The notes under the pieces: model-generated
The model's database searches: none
The model's input: only the letters and a program-made list of their open reading frames with translations
Told to the model about the DNA's origin: nothing
Position numbers and translations under genes: made by a program
Part shown: in pieces, positions 44,638-54,018 of the stretch
Position numbering within the stretch: the first letter of the stretch is position 1
How the letters are laid out: each line of letters begins with the position of its first letter
Assembly (NCBI RefSeq): GCF_019891545.1
Contig: NZ_JAHDIU010000003.1
Coordinates: 248,001-312,000, forward strand
Reading direction: 5' to 3'
Length of the DNA: 64,000 bases
Source of the DNA: Flavobacterium coralii
Lineage (GTDB): Bacteria > Bacteroidota > Bacteroidia > Flavobacteriales > Flavobacteriaceae

Positions 44638-45058
44638 AATAAACCCTGTTTCGGCAGCCGGCATTGTTGTACTGGTTGTAATGCTGGTGCTGGTACGTTT
44701 GTTTCAGCATGAGCTATTCTATGACCCGCTGATACCGTTCTTTAAGAAAGAAGGTGCACCACTGCCGCAGATGGATGATTTTGATCTTTTTCTCGGGCTT
44801 GGGTTCCGTTATTTCCTTAACAGCTTTATATCGCTCGGTATATTATGGCTCGTTTTTAAAGACGGGGCAATAATAAGGTTGTGCTTTATGTTGTATTGCG
44901 GGCTTTTTATGCTGCTTACGGCTGTCTTCTTTACCGTGTTAAAGGCAGATGATGTTAACCTGCTGTTGCTGTTTTATGTAAGGCGTTTTCTTATACAGCC
45001 TCTGTTCCTGATACTTTTCTTACCTGCTTTTTACTACCAAAAAGTTGTAAGAAAGTGA
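44621..45058 (+). CDS. Exosortase F system-associated membrane protein
   Basis: 145 residues, four membrane helices. RLFQHELFYDPLIPFFK near residue 25, RYFLNSFISLGILWLVF, and LLFYVRRFLIQPLFLILFLPAFYYQ match the small partner protein always found next to xrtF. Role unknown. The start codon lies inside the 3' end of xrtF, so the two are translationally coupled. Confidence 0.85.
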   Translation: MAKSIKINPVSAAGIVVLVVMLVLVRLFQHELFYDPLIPFFKKEGAPLPQMDDFDLFLGLGFRYFLNSFISLGILWLVFKDGAIIRLCFMLYCGLFMLLTAVFFTVLKADDVNLLLLFYVRRFLIQPLFLILFLPAFYYQKVVRK

Positions 45059-45099
45059 AAAAAATTAACGTAACACGCTGCATTATAGTGGTAATTTAT

Positions 45100-45107
45100 T
45101 AAGTTTG
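45100..45107 (+). promoter_or_regulatory. -7 box before the HYC_CC_PP gene
   Basis: TAAGTTTG, 7 nt before the start codon at 45115. The leader would be only a few bases long. Confidence 0.5.
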
Positions 45108-45114
45108 CAGGGTA

Positions 45115-45558
45115 ATGAAATTAAAAATGCACATAAGTTTCCTTTTGTCGTTTCTCATATTGGCAGCCAATATGGGGTTCGCGCTTAATGTGCATTATTG
45201 CAAAGGTGAGATCTCTCAGGTTTCAATTGCTTACAAATTACACGAGCCTTGCAGTACACACCCTGTAAATAGCCATCACGGAAAAAAAGATAACAAAAAA
45301 TGCTGCGGTACTGCCGATGGCACTCACAAAAGCTGTTGCAAGAATGAATTGGTAAAGCTGAAAGACAAGGCAGATAATCCTGTTCTTGTAAAATCCTTAC
45401 AATTAGAGCTTTCAGGTTTTTATGCTGTTAATGAATGGAAACCTCTGCATTTTTTCGTTCCGCAACAACATGTAAGGCAGGAGTCTCCCGCTTACTATTG
45501 CGATTCTCATGCACCGCCTCTTTTTAAGTTATACTGCAAGTATATTCTATACGCCTGA
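45115..45558 (+). CDS. HYC_CC_PP-family protein
   Basis: 147 residues with a signal peptide (about 1-23). The three name-giving motifs are all present: NVHYC (His27-Tyr28-Cys29), paired cysteines KKCCG (63-64) and KSCCK (74-75), and HAPPLF near residue 133. The many Cys and His residues suggest transition-metal or redox chemistry in the periplasm, but the family has no established function. It heads a unit with a TonB receptor and an HMA protein. Confidence 0.88.
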   Translation: MKLKMHISFLLSFLILAANMGFALNVHYCKGEISQVSIAYKLHEPCSTHPVNSHHGKKDNKKCCGTADGTHKSCCKNELVKLKDKADNPVLVKSLQLELSGFYAVNEWKPLHFFVPQQHVRQESPAYYCDSHAPPLFKLYCKYILYA

Positions 45559-45627
45559 TGTAATGTTATAACCTCATTTTTCCTTTTCGGGAAATAACTG
45601 ATTTTATAAACATTACATTACTTATTT

Positions 45628-47895
45628 ATGCAAAAAATATTTTTAATGTTATTTCTGTTGTCAGCAGCATTTGCACAGGCACAGGAAACATTAAGCGGTA
45701 AAATTCTGGACGAGCAGAAACAGCCGCTACCGGGAGCCAGTGTATATTGGCTAAATACTTCAACAGGCACCTCTACAGATGGTGATGGACTTTTTGAACT
45801 TCCTTACAAGCCCGAGAACAAACAAATTGTTATAAGCTACATAGGCTACCGCACTGACACACTTGCTGTGAGCAGCCCGGCTTATATTACCCATACCATG
45901 ACACCTGATAAAGGCAGGGAGCTTGACGTGGTGGAGGTAAACAAAACCCGAAGCAGCCTCGAACGTTCTCACGTAGAGGCAGCAAATGTAACCAATATGG
46001 GCAGTAAAGAACTGCTGAAGGCAGCGTGTTGTAACATTGCCGAGAGCTTTGAAACCAACCCTTCTGTAGATGTTAACTTTTCTGATGCTTTAACCGGGAC
46101 AAGGCAGATAAAAATGCTTGGGCTTACAAGCCCTTACTTGCTTATAGCAGAGGAAAATATTCCTGCGGTTCGCGGGGCATCTCAGGCTTACGGGCTTTCG
46201 TTTGTGCCGGGCACATGGGTAGAAAGCATACAGATAACAAAAGGGGCAGGCCCTGTAATCAACGGATATGAAAGTATATCGGGGCAAATAAATTATGAGC
46301 TTATAAAGCCTGCTGATGATATACCTTTCTTCCTTAATGCCTATGGCGCTATGGGTGGCCGTTTTGAACTGAATACCCATTTTAATAAAAAGGTGTCTGA
46401 TAAATGGAGCAGCAGCCTTTTTGTGCACGGTAACACACGGGCGTTTAAAAACGATATGAACGACGACGGTTTTCTTGATAACCCGCTTGCAAAGCAAATT
46501 AATGTGCTGAACCGCTGGCAGTACAGCGACCCTGATAAAGGTTGGGTAAGCTTTATTAATGCCCGCTATATGCGCGATGAAAAACAAACAGGCGAGGTTG
46601 ACTTTGACCCTGATACCGATAAGTTTACCACAAACCAATGGGGTTCAGAAATTGATACGGATAAGCTGGACCTTTCCGCTAAGCTTGGTTATGTATTCCC
46701 TGATATGCCTTACCAGAGTATTGGGCTGCAAACAGCCTATAACTGGCACAGGCAGGACTCTTATTTTGGCTTTAACCGTTATGATATAGACCAGAAGAGT
46801 TTTTACTCTAACCTTATATTAAACTCTATTATTAATAATACGCTCAATAAATTTTCGGCAGGTCTTAATTTTAGTTACGACAAGTATAAGGAGTTTGTGG
46901 CATTGCCGGGAACATTCGGTTTAACATCGCGCGATTTTGACAGGGTAGATAACTCGGTAGGTGCATTTTTTGAATATACTTATGATAATACTGATGATCT
47001 TACCATAGCAGCCGGTGCGCGCTTTGATGTGCACAACCGCCTGGGGGCTTTCTTTACGCCGAGGCTGCACCTTCGCTATAATCCGTGGGATAGGGGAGTA
47101 CTTCGCCTTTCGGCGGGCAGGGGTAAGAGGGCTGCTAATATTTTTGCCGAAAACCAACAGTATTTTGGCAGCTCCCGCCAGTTCTTTATAAATAATAATA
47201 ACGGAAACGTGTACGGCCTTAATCCTGAAATTGCGTGGAATTACGGTATCAGCTTTATGCAGGGCTTCACATTGTTCAACAAAAATGCAGAGTTTGTACT
47301 TGATTTTTACAGGACAGACTTTCAGGAAAAAGTAGTGGCAGATGTATATGCATCTCCGCAGCATCTGGTGTTTTATAATGTTGGCAGCGGCAGTGCATAT
47401 GCTAACAGTTTTCAGGCGGAGCTTAACTATGAAATTACACGCCATTTTAATATCCGTACTGCATACAAATACTATGATGTAGCTACAGATTACCTATATA
47501 CAGGCAACCAACAGATGCCTTTGCAGCCCAAGCACAGGTTTTTTACCAACCTGGCCTATGAAACCCATGTGCATGAAGGCGGCAAACAATGGAAGTTCGA
47601 CTTTACGTATAACTGGCTTGGCAAACAGCGCCTGCCATATACCGGAAGCAACCCTGTTGCAGACCGTATGCCTGAATATTCGCCTTCGTTCTCTTTAATG
47701 AATGCACAAATTACACGAAGCTTTTCAAGCGTATTTGAAGTATATGTAGGCGGGGAGAATATAGGTAATTACAGGCAGGATAAAGCTATACTGGGTGCAG
47801 ATAACCCTTTCGGCCCAAATTTTGATACTTCTGTTATATATGCGCCTGTATTCGGGCAAATGTATTATGCAGGACTGCGCTTTAAAATTAAATAA
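45628..47895 (+). CDS. TonB-dependent outer-membrane receptor with a Cys-Cys pair in the plug
   Basis: 755 residues. Signal peptide (about 1-19), CarboxypepD_reg-like domain (about 20-95, with LPGASVYWLNTSTGTSTDGDG), plug with a LDVVEVNKTRSS TonB-box region, and a long barrel that ends YAGLRFKIK. The plug starts with KAACCNIAESFETNPSVDV (Cys134-Cys135), a Cys pair not needed for transport and typical of this metal-associated receptor branch. Ligand unknown; copper or another soft metal is suggested by the flanking HYC_CC_PP and HMA proteins. Confidence 0.87.
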   Translation: MQKIFLMLFLLSAAFAQAQETLSGKILDEQKQPLPGASVYWLNTSTGTSTDGDGLFELPYKPENKQIVISYIGYRTDTLAVSSPAYITHTMTPDKGRELDVVEVNKTRSSLERSHVEAANVTNMGSKELLKAACCNIAESFETNPSVDVNFSDALTGTRQIKMLGLTSPYLLIAEENIPAVRGASQAYGLSFVPGTWVESIQITKGAGPVINGYESISGQINYELIKPADDIPFFLNAYGAMGGRFELNTHFNKKVSDKWSSSLFVHGNTRAFKNDMNDDGFLDNPLAKQINVLNRWQYSDPDKGWVSFINARYMRDEKQTGEVDFDPDTDKFTTNQWGSEIDTDKLDLSAKLGYVFPDMPYQSIGLQTAYNWHRQDSYFGFNRYDIDQKSFYSNLILNSIINNTLNKFSAGLNFSYDKYKEFVALPGTFGLTSRDFDRVDNSVGAFFEYTYDNTDDLTIAAGARFDVHNRLGAFFTPRLHLRYNPWDRGVLRLSAGRGKRAANIFAENQQYFGSSRQFFINNNNGNVYGLNPEIAWNYGISFMQGFTLFNKNAEFVLDFYRTDFQEKVVADVYASPQHLVFYNVGSGSAYANSFQAELNYEITRHFNIRTAYKYYDVATDYLYTGNQQMPLQPKHRFFTNLAYETHVHEGGKQWKFDFTYNWLGKQRLPYTGSNPVADRMPEYSPSFSLMNAQITRSFSSVFEVYVGGENIGNYRQDKAILGADNPFGPNFDTSVIYAPVFGQMYYAGLRFKIK

Positions 47896-47941
47896 ACCAA
47901 TCAATACAATTTATATATTTACAAAACTTAAATTACAGATT

Positions 47942-48283
47942 ATGAAAAAAGTAATTGTTATACTTATTATTATTTTAACTGGTTTTGCAGCACAGGCTCA
48001 GGAAAAAAAGAATAAAAATGCGAAGCATGAAATCGCCGTTAAGGGTAATTGCGAAATGTGCGAAAAGCGCATAGAAAAAGCTGCTTTGGGAGTTAAAGGT
48101 GTAAAATCTGCCGACTGGCATGCCGATCATCAGGACCTTCATCTTATAATAGATGAAAACAAATGCAGCCTTGATGATGTAAGAAAGGCAATAGCCAAAT
48201 CAGGGCACGATACTGATACGGTAAAGGCAGATGACAAAGATTATGAAAAGCTGCACGACTGCTGCCAGTACGACAGAGGATAA
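47942..48283 (+). CDS. Exported heavy-metal-associated (HMA) domain protein
   Basis: 113 residues from ATG 47942, with signal peptide ending near AAQAQ. A single ferredoxin-like HMA domain with GNCEMCEKRIEKA (Cys37, Cys40) and KSADWHADHQDLHLIID follows, plus extra Cys residues at HDCCQY near the end. HMA domains bind Cu(I) or Zn(II) through the CxxC pair. Its export and place after the receptor suggest it passes metal in the periplasm. An in-frame start at 47795 would overlap the receptor gene and is rejected. Confidence 0.86.
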   Translation: MKKVIVILIIILTGFAAQAQEKKNKNAKHEIAVKGNCEMCEKRIEKAALGVKGVKSADWHADHQDLHLIIDENKCSLDDVRKAIAKSGHDTDTVKADDKDYEKLHDCCQYDRG

Positions 48284-48307
48284 TATAATTCAGATTAGTT
48301 GATGTTT

Positions 48308-48340
48308 AAAGCCCCGCATTATGCCGGGGCTTTATTTTTT
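48308..48340 (+). terminator. Rho-independent terminator after the HMA gene
   Basis: AAAGCCCCG / CGGGGCTTT stem with a short loop, then a T-run, 25 bases past the HMA stop. It ends the HYC_CC_PP, receptor and HMA unit. Confidence 0.88.
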
Positions 48341-48480
48341 AGAAATAAATTTATTACTTAATAAAAATTATGTTAAAAATTTGTTTAAATTTGTTTGTAA
48401 GGTTTTCTTATTCGGGACAATTACAGGCGTGAAGTTAAATTTTTGAATATATAATTTACTAATCTTTTAATATAGTGCTT

Positions 48481-48933
48481 ATGAAAAAAGTTTTACTCCT
48501 GTTACCACTGCTTGTACTGTTTTCGTGTGATAAAACTGTAGTCTTTACAAAAACATTTAGTGATTTTGAGAGTAATCGCTGGGGAAAGAGCGATACTAAA
48601 TCATTTGATTTCAATGTAAAAAAAGATATAGAATCTGCAGATGTTACCTTAAATTTTTCGCACACACCCGACCCGAATTACGCAAACCTGCCTATACAGG
48701 TTGCAATACAATTCCCAGACGGTAATAAAGAAAATGTTTCTGTAAACCTGCCTTTTGGTGAAGATGCAGGAATGTCTGAGTGCGAGGGTGATATATGTTC
48801 TGTCTCTATGGGTATAAAAGAAGGAATAAAGATGCCTGCGGGTAAATATCTTATAACAGTAACAAATTCCTATCAGGACGAATATGTGCCAAACGTCCTG
48901 TCTTTAGGTATAAATGTTGAAAATGGTAATTAA
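48481..48933 (+). CDS. Lipoprotein of unknown function
   Basis: 150 residues from ATG 48481. Lipobox LVLFSC places the lipid on Cys18. The rest is beta-rich with no family I can name; it contains two further Cys (ECEGDIC near residue 104-109). It has a loose resemblance to the gliding lipoprotein GldH in size and in its QFPDGN and PAGKYLITV strands, but I could not align it well enough to call it so. A start at the GTG 48475 would add only two residues. Confidence 0.6.
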   Translation: MKKVLLLLPLLVLFSCDKTVVFTKTFSDFESNRWGKSDTKSFDFNVKKDIESADVTLNFSHTPDPNYANLPIQVAIQFPDGNKENVSVNLPFGEDAGMSECEGDICSVSMGIKEGIKMPAGKYLITVTNSYQDEYVPNVLSLGINVENGN

Positions 48934-48948
48934 GTGTTAAGTAAGTAG

Positions 48949-48974
48949 GAGCGGCTTTTGCCGCTCTTTTTATT
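48949..48974 (+). terminator. Rho-independent terminator after the lipoprotein gene
   Basis: GAGCGGC / GCCGCTC stem with a TTTT loop and a T-rich tail, 16 bases past the stop. Confidence 0.87.
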
Positions 48975-48997
48975 TAAAAGTATGCTATATTAGCAAC

Positions 48998-50098
48998 ATG
49001 AATCCTTCAAAATTACTACTTGTTGCCTTTCTATTTTTCTGGTGTGGCCATTATGCGCAAACACTATCAGGTTATGTATATGATGAAGCCGAAGACCTTC
49101 CGCTCGAAGGGGCATTTGTTTACCTTGATGGTACAACTTATTCTGCCACTACCGATGCCGAAGGTTATTTTAGCATGACTGTAGCACAGCCAATTCCGGC
49201 TGACCTTATTGTTAGCTATATCGGCTTTCGTAACTTCAGGCTGCCTAACCCATTCCAGTACGGTGAGCCTGTAAAACTCCTTATGCGCCCTGATGCCATA
49301 AACCTGGGCGAAGTGGTTATCAATGCGGGCAAAAGCCCTTTTAACCGTAAAGACATGATGAAGGCTTTTTATGGGGCTTTTATCGGCGAAACCAAAGCAG
49401 GAAGATCATGTGTTATTTTAAATGAAGATGATATCAGCTTCTTTTACGATGAAAAAGTTAACACACTTACGGCCTATGCACGCAAACCTTTACAGATAAA
49501 GAACAGCTATCTGGAATATAACCTTGTTTTTGATTTGCAGGAGTTTGTAATTAAATACAATCAAAAAACATTGGCATCTAAGGGGCAGCGGGGCATATAC
49601 TTTACCGGAACTACCTTTTTTACCGATATTTCAGAGAACAATTCGGCTTACGATAAAAGAAAAGAGGCTTATCTTGGTTCGATAAGGCACTTTATGCGGA
49701 GCTTTGCCGCAGGAGAATTAACTAAACAGGGATTTGATTTTTACAACGACAGGCACAAAGTAAATCCTGCAGCATTTTTTACCATTACAGACACACTTGG
49801 TATAAAAAAGGTAACACTGAGGCCGGAAGAGAAAAACTCACGCCTGCTTAACATCAACCTCGGGGGAGATAATGTGCAAACGCTTGCGCAAAAACAGGAA
49901 GAACACCGCCGGAGAGTTAACGCAACACGCCTTACGCTTGTGTATAATAAAGAATATTCAGGCCTTTCATTTGATAAAGGTGAATTTTACATAGCGGCAA
50001 ACGGTTATTACTATCCGATACAGGAAGTGCGCTTTAGCGGCGATATGGCCGAAAGGAAAGCGGGTGATATGCTTCCTGCTGATTATACTTATCCGTAG
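48998..50098 (+). CDS. CarboxypepD_reg-like domain protein of unknown function
   Basis: 366 residues, signal peptide ending near HYAQ. Residues about 22-100 are a carboxypeptidase-regulatory-like Ig fold: LSGYVYDEAEDLPLEGAFVYLDG and DAEGYFSMT. The rest (about 110-366) is unannotated, with FNRKDMMKAFYGAFIGETKAG, a segment seen in stand-alone Bacteroidota proteins of this kind without a receptor domain. Location is probably the periplasm or outer membrane. A TATATTAG box lies just upstream. Confidence 0.72.
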   Translation: MNPSKLLLVAFLFFWCGHYAQTLSGYVYDEAEDLPLEGAFVYLDGTTYSATTDAEGYFSMTVAQPIPADLIVSYIGFRNFRLPNPFQYGEPVKLLMRPDAINLGEVVINAGKSPFNRKDMMKAFYGAFIGETKAGRSCVILNEDDISFFYDEKVNTLTAYARKPLQIKNSYLEYNLVFDLQEFVIKYNQKTLASKGQRGIYFTGTTFFTDISENNSAYDKRKEAYLGSIRHFMRSFAAGELTKQGFDFYNDRHKVNPAAFFTITDTLGIKKVTLRPEEKNSRLLNINLGGDNVQTLAQKQEEHRRRVNATRLTLVYNKEYSGLSFDKGEFYIAANGYYYPIQEVRFSGDMAERKAGDMLPADYTYP

Positions 50099-50175
50099 CC
50101 TAAAATGTTAGGGCAAACCTAAAACGGTATGCATTAACAGGTAATTTCATTATTTTTATGTAAAATATTACTGAT

Positions 50176-50535
50176 ATGAAAAAGACCTTAGTAATGGGCG
50201 CTTCTACAGAGCCTACCCGCTATTCTTATAAAGCTATAAAAATGTTGAGCCGTTACGGACATCCGGTGGTTGCGCTTGGTAAAAAAGAAGATAACCTCGA
50301 CGGTATTAAAATAGAAAAAGGCCAGGTTCCTTTTGATGGCGTGGATACCGTAACACTTTACCTTAACCCAATGAACCAAAAGCCGTATTACGACTATATA
50401 ATAGGGCTAAAGCCCAAACGTGTGGTTTTTAATCCCGGTACTGAGAACCCTGAGCTTTATGCATTGCTGCAAAAAAACGGAATTATGGTTGATGTAGGCT
50501 GTACTCTGGTTATGCTTTCTACAAACCAGTACTAA
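50176..50535 (+). CDS. CoA-binding-domain protein
   Basis: 119 residues with a Rossmann-like CoA-binding fold: LVMGASTEPTRYSYKAIKML, VTLYLNPMNQKPYYDYI, RVVFNPGTENPELYALL and MVDVGCTLVML. It matches the small YccU-type family, which binds CoA but has no assigned reaction. Its 3' end overlaps the convergent symporter gene by 17 bases. Confidence 0.86.
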   Translation: MKKTLVMGASTEPTRYSYKAIKMLSRYGHPVVALGKKEDNLDGIKIEKGQVPFDGVDTVTLYLNPMNQKPYYDYIIGLKPKRVVFNPGTENPELYALLQKNGIMVDVGCTLVMLSTNQY

Positions 50536-52024
50536 GTGCAGGCTTTTTACTTATGGCTAATAACAGCAAAAAGGTAATAGCGCCGTTAACTACTATCAGC
50601 TCCACATCAAATACATAACTGCCGAATAGTATTGAAGAATTCATGCTGAGCAAAAGGGTAAGCAGTGGCGCTGCAAGGCATACTACAGGCACCAGCCTGT
50701 CGTGAACGGCACGGTTTTTAAGCAGGAGCCCAAAGCTGTAAAGTCCTAAAAGGGGGCCATACGTATAAGATGCCACCCTGAATATCATGCTGACTACCGA
50801 GTCGTTATTGATTACATTGAATATAATAATCACCAGGAACATCAGTAACGAAAAAGAAATATGTACCAAATGCCGGGTGCGGACAAAGCTGTTGGCTTTC
50901 TTTTCCTGTTTTTTATCCATACCTAAAAAGTCCACACAAAAAGAAGTCGTTAATGCAGTAAGTGCCGAATCTGTTGTAGCAAAGGTTGCCGCAGTAAGCC
51001 CCAGCAAAAAAACTATGCTGGGTATAAGTGTAAGGTGGTTAAATGCTATTTCAGGAAAAAGCAGGTCGGTACGAGGGTTGCCCATAGGGCCTTTTGGTAT
51101 GGGTACTCCAAATTTATCAGCATAAATGTAAAGCAGTGCGCCAACGCCTAAAAAGAAAAGGTTTATCACTACAAAAATTGCTGTAAAAGAAAACATATTT
51201 TTTTGTGCCTCGCCAATATTCTTACAGCTGAGGTTTTTCTGCATAAGGTCCTGGTCAAGCCCCACCATAGCTATAGTTACAAAAATACCCCCGATAATCT
51301 GCTTTATAAAATGGAAGCGGCTGCTAATAAAATCTTCAAAGAAAAATATTTTAGAGTAATTACTTTCCTTAACTGTTTCAAAAGCTTCAGGTATGCTAAG
51401 GCTAAGGCTTTCGCATATAAAATATATGGTAAAAAATACCGATGATACTATAAAAAAGGTTTGCAGGGTGTCAGTAATAATAATGGTTTTTAGTCCGCCT
51501 TTATAAGTATAGGCAAATATCAGCAATAGTGATATCATTACAGTAACCCAAAAGGGTACCTCAAAAGCATCAAACACATATTTTTGCAGTACAATAACCA
51601 CAAGATAAAGCCTGAAGGCAGACCCAATAGTACGGCTTATCAGGAATATCATGGCGGCTGTTTTGTAACTGTAATAACCAAGCCTTTCTTCAATATATCC
51701 ATATATAGAGGTCAGGTTCATGCGGTAATAAAGTGGCAGCAACACTTTTGCTATAATGATAAAGCCTATAGCATTACCCAATACAAACTGAAAATACTTA
51801 AACTGCTCACCATTAGGTGAGCCTACCTCTCCGGGTACAGATATAAATGTAACGCCTGATAGTGCCGTGCCTATCATCCCGAAGGCAACCAGATACCATT
51901 TAGAATTTTTATTGGCTTTAAAAAAAGCATCATTGCTGCTGTCTTTTCGGCTCACAAGGCGCGATATGGTTATCAGTAATCCGAAATAAACGATTATAAT
52001 GGCAAGTATGGTTACCGGCTGCAT
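50519..52024 (-). CDS. Sodium:solute symporter (SSS) family transporter
   Basis: 501 residues from ATG 52024 with about 13 membrane helices. FGMIGTALSGVTFISVPGEVG near residue 50, LDQDLMQKNLSCKN and FLLGLTAATFATTDSALTALTTSF belong to the SSS/solute:sodium symporter fold, the last carrying the Na2-site Thr/Ser residues. Substrate unknown; sugars, amino acids and sialic acid are all handled by this family. A longer in-frame start at 52075 falls outside the first membrane helix and is rejected. Confidence 0.9.
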   Translation of the reverse strand: MQPVTILAIIIVYFGLLITISRLVSRKDSSNDAFFKANKNSKWYLVAFGMIGTALSGVTFISVPGEVGSPNGEQFKYFQFVLGNAIGFIIIAKVLLPLYYRMNLTSIYGYIEERLGYYSYKTAAMIFLISRTIGSAFRLYLVVIVLQKYVFDAFEVPFWVTVMISLLLIFAYTYKGGLKTIIITDTLQTFFIVSSVFFTIYFICESLSLSIPEAFETVKESNYSKIFFFEDFISSRFHFIKQIIGGIFVTIAMVGLDQDLMQKNLSCKNIGEAQKNMFSFTAIFVVINLFFLGVGALLYIYADKFGVPIPKGPMGNPRTDLLFPEIAFNHLTLIPSIVFLLGLTAATFATTDSALTALTTSFCVDFLGMDKKQEKKANSFVRTRHLVHISFSLLMFLVIIIFNVINNDSVVSMIFRVASYTYGPLLGLYSFGLLLKNRAVHDRLVPVVCLAAPLLTLLLSMNSSILFGSYVFDVELIVVNGAITFLLLLAISKKPALSTGL

Positions 52025-52122
52025 AGTGTTGTAGTTTACTACAAAGCAACTAAAATTTTTAAAACCTGCAACCACAACAGCGGCTATTGTTTAGCGTGTG
52101 CATAAATGTGTAACCTGTTTAT

Positions 52123-52130
52123 TACCTTTG
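52123..52130 (+). promoter_or_regulatory. -7 box for recR
   Basis: TACCTTTG ends 5 nt before ATG 52136, so the recR message may have almost no leader. Confidence 0.5.
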
Positions 52131-52135
52131 CAGGT

Positions 52136-52756
52136 ATGGAAATGTCTTCTAAATTACTTGAAAAAGCAGTAGCCGAAATATCACAACTGCCTGGCATTGG
52201 CAGGCGCACCGCTTTAAGGCTTGCGCTTCATTTGCTAAAGCAGCCCGAGGAGCAGGCGCTGCACCTTGCAGACGCCATAAAAAAGCTGCGTGAAGATATC
52301 AGGTATTGCACCAGGTGCCATAACATATCGGATAACGAAGTCTGCGAAATATGTGCCAACCCACGTCGCGACAACTCTGTTATTTGTGTAGTGGAAGATG
52401 TGCGCGATGTAATGGCAATAGAGAATACAGGGCTCTTCAGGGGGCTGTACCATGTGCTTGGAGGTAAAATTTCACCCATAGACGGTATTGGCCCGAGCCA
52501 GCTAACCATAGCACCCCTTGTAGATAAAGTAAGGGCAGGCGGGGTTAAGGAACTTATATTTGCGCTTAGCTCTACAATGGAGGGAGACACAACCAATTTT
52601 TATATTTATAAGCAGATAAAAGATTCAGGAATTGTTACATCTGCCATTGCAAGGGGGATAGCTATTGGCGACGAACTTGAGTTTGCCGATGAGGTAACCT
52701 TAGGGCGCAGTATTGTGCAGCGGGTGCCCTTTGAAAATTCTTTAAGAAATATTTAG
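52136..52756 (+). CDS. recR: Recombination mediator protein RecR
   Basis: 206 residues. [17 protein letters not shown] is the N-terminal helix-hairpin-helix; C-x2-C-x9-C-x2-C ([16 protein letters not shown]) is the zinc finger; [24 protein letters not shown] and [16 protein letters not shown] form the Toprim domain. RecR works with RecO to load RecA at gaps. Start ATG 52136 (M-E-M); a second ATG two codons on is possible. Confidence 0.96.
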   Translation: MEMSSKLLEKAVAEISQLPGIGRRTALRLALHLLKQPEEQALHLADAIKKLREDIRYCTRCHNISDNEVCEICANPRRDNSVICVVEDVRDVMAIENTGLFRGLYHVLGGKISPIDGIGPSQLTIAPLVDKVRAGGVKELIFALSSTMEGDTTNFYIYKQIKDSGIVTSAIARGIAIGDELEFADEVTLGRSIVQRVPFENSLRNI

Positions 52757-52954
52757 CAATAATTTAAGTATTGCGGGAGGCTCCTGAAGATATTGTGCTT
52801 AACTATCAATAAATAAATAGTTTAAGCCTTGCAGATTGTAAGAGTGCAATGAAGAATTTTCTTGTGAATATTTAAAAAGTTACTGCTATTGTTGAATTAT
52901 TTTAAATTCTTAACATTGCAGGTACAAATAATATTATGTTAATGTATAAGTACC

Positions 52955-52962
52955 TATATTTG
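52955..52962 (+). promoter_or_regulatory. -7 box of the polysaccharide operon
   Basis: TATATTTG lies 45 nt before ATG 53008. The 250-bp gap after recR holds no gene. This promoter may drive the whole run from 53008 to the window end. Confidence 0.55.
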
Positions 52963-53007
52963 CAACTTGAATAAGGGATAAATGTTAAAAAAATTAACGA
53001 TATTTTG

Positions 53008-53991
53008 ATGGAAAGTTCTTTGCACAAAAAAATTCTCATAACCGGTGGAGCGGGTTTTATAGGCTCAAATCTGTGTGATTACTTCTTAAACAAACACTAT
53101 CGTGTAACGGTGCTTGATAATTTTGCGACTGGCCACAGAAAAAACATCGAACATCATTTATCTAATCCTGACTTTACACTTATTGAAGGCGACATACGCA
53201 ATCTTTCTGATTGTGAAAGGGCAGTAGAAGGCGCTGACTATGTGCTGCACCAGGCCGCTTTAGGCTCTGTACCCCGCTCTATAAAAGACCCTGCTACCAG
53301 TAACGATGTAAATGTGAGCGGTTTTGTAAACATGCTGCTTGCAGCGCGTGATGCAGGCGTTAAGCGTTTTGTTTATGCAGCAAGCTCTTCAACTTATGGC
53401 GACTCTGAATCGCTTCCTAAAGTTGAGGATAAAATAGGCAGGCCGCTTTCGCCTTATGCTGTAACCAAATATGTAAATGAGCTTTATGCTGATGTATTCA
53501 GCAAGACCTACGGTATAGAAACCATCGGTTTAAGGTACTTTAACGTGTTTGGCCGCAGGCAGGACCCTAACGGCGCTTATGCTGCTGTTATCCCAAAGTT
53601 TGTAATGCAGTTTATGAAGCATGAAAGCCCGGTAATTAACGGCGACGGTAATTATTCGCGCGACTTTACTTATATAGATAACGTGGTACAGATGAACGAA
53701 CTGGCCATGACTACGGAAAATACTGCTGCTGTAAACACTGTTTACAATACAGCTTACGGAGACCGTACTACACTTAACGACCTTATAGGTTACCTGAAAC
53801 AATACCTTGCTGAATTTGACCCTGCTATAGCAAATGTAGATGTGGTGCACGGGCCAAACAGGGTAGGAGACATACCACACTCACTCGCCAGTATAGATAA
53901 GGCTAAGAGCCTGCTTAACTACAACCCTCAGTTTTCATTACAACAGGGCTTGCAGCAGGCGGTAAAATGGTACTGGGAGAACCTTAAATAA
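53008..53991 (+). CDS. UDP-N-acetylglucosamine 4-epimerase-like SDR protein (WbpP/TviC type)
   Basis: 327 residues. NAD-binding GGAGFIGSNLC at the N-terminus, active-site ASSSTYG and SPYAVTKYVNEL (Y-x3-K). The ALGSVPRSIKDP stretch is a marker of the branch that epimerises UDP-GlcNAc to UDP-GalNAc. It feeds acidic surface polysaccharide synthesis with the next gene, a UDP-HexNAc dehydrogenase. ATG 53008 follows an in-frame TTG one codon earlier. Confidence 0.88.
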   Translation: MESSLHKKILITGGAGFIGSNLCDYFLNKHYRVTVLDNFATGHRKNIEHHLSNPDFTLIEGDIRNLSDCERAVEGADYVLHQAALGSVPRSIKDPATSNDVNVSGFVNMLLAARDAGVKRFVYAASSSTYGDSESLPKVEDKIGRPLSPYAVTKYVNELYADVFSKTYGIETIGLRYFNVFGRRQDPNGAYAAVIPKFVMQFMKHESPVINGDGNYSRDFTYIDNVVQMNELAMTTENTAAVNTVYNTAYGDRTTLNDLIGYLKQYLAEFDPAIANVDVVHGPNRVGDIPHSLASIDKAKSLLNYNPQFSLQQGLQQAVKWYWENLK

Positions 53992-54018
53992 ATAAAACAA
54001 ACTAACCGCACAATATAT

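Noticed and set aside
48481-48933. Calling the lipoprotein GldH
   Set aside because: Size and a few strands are similar, but I could not align defining residues, so it stays unnamed.
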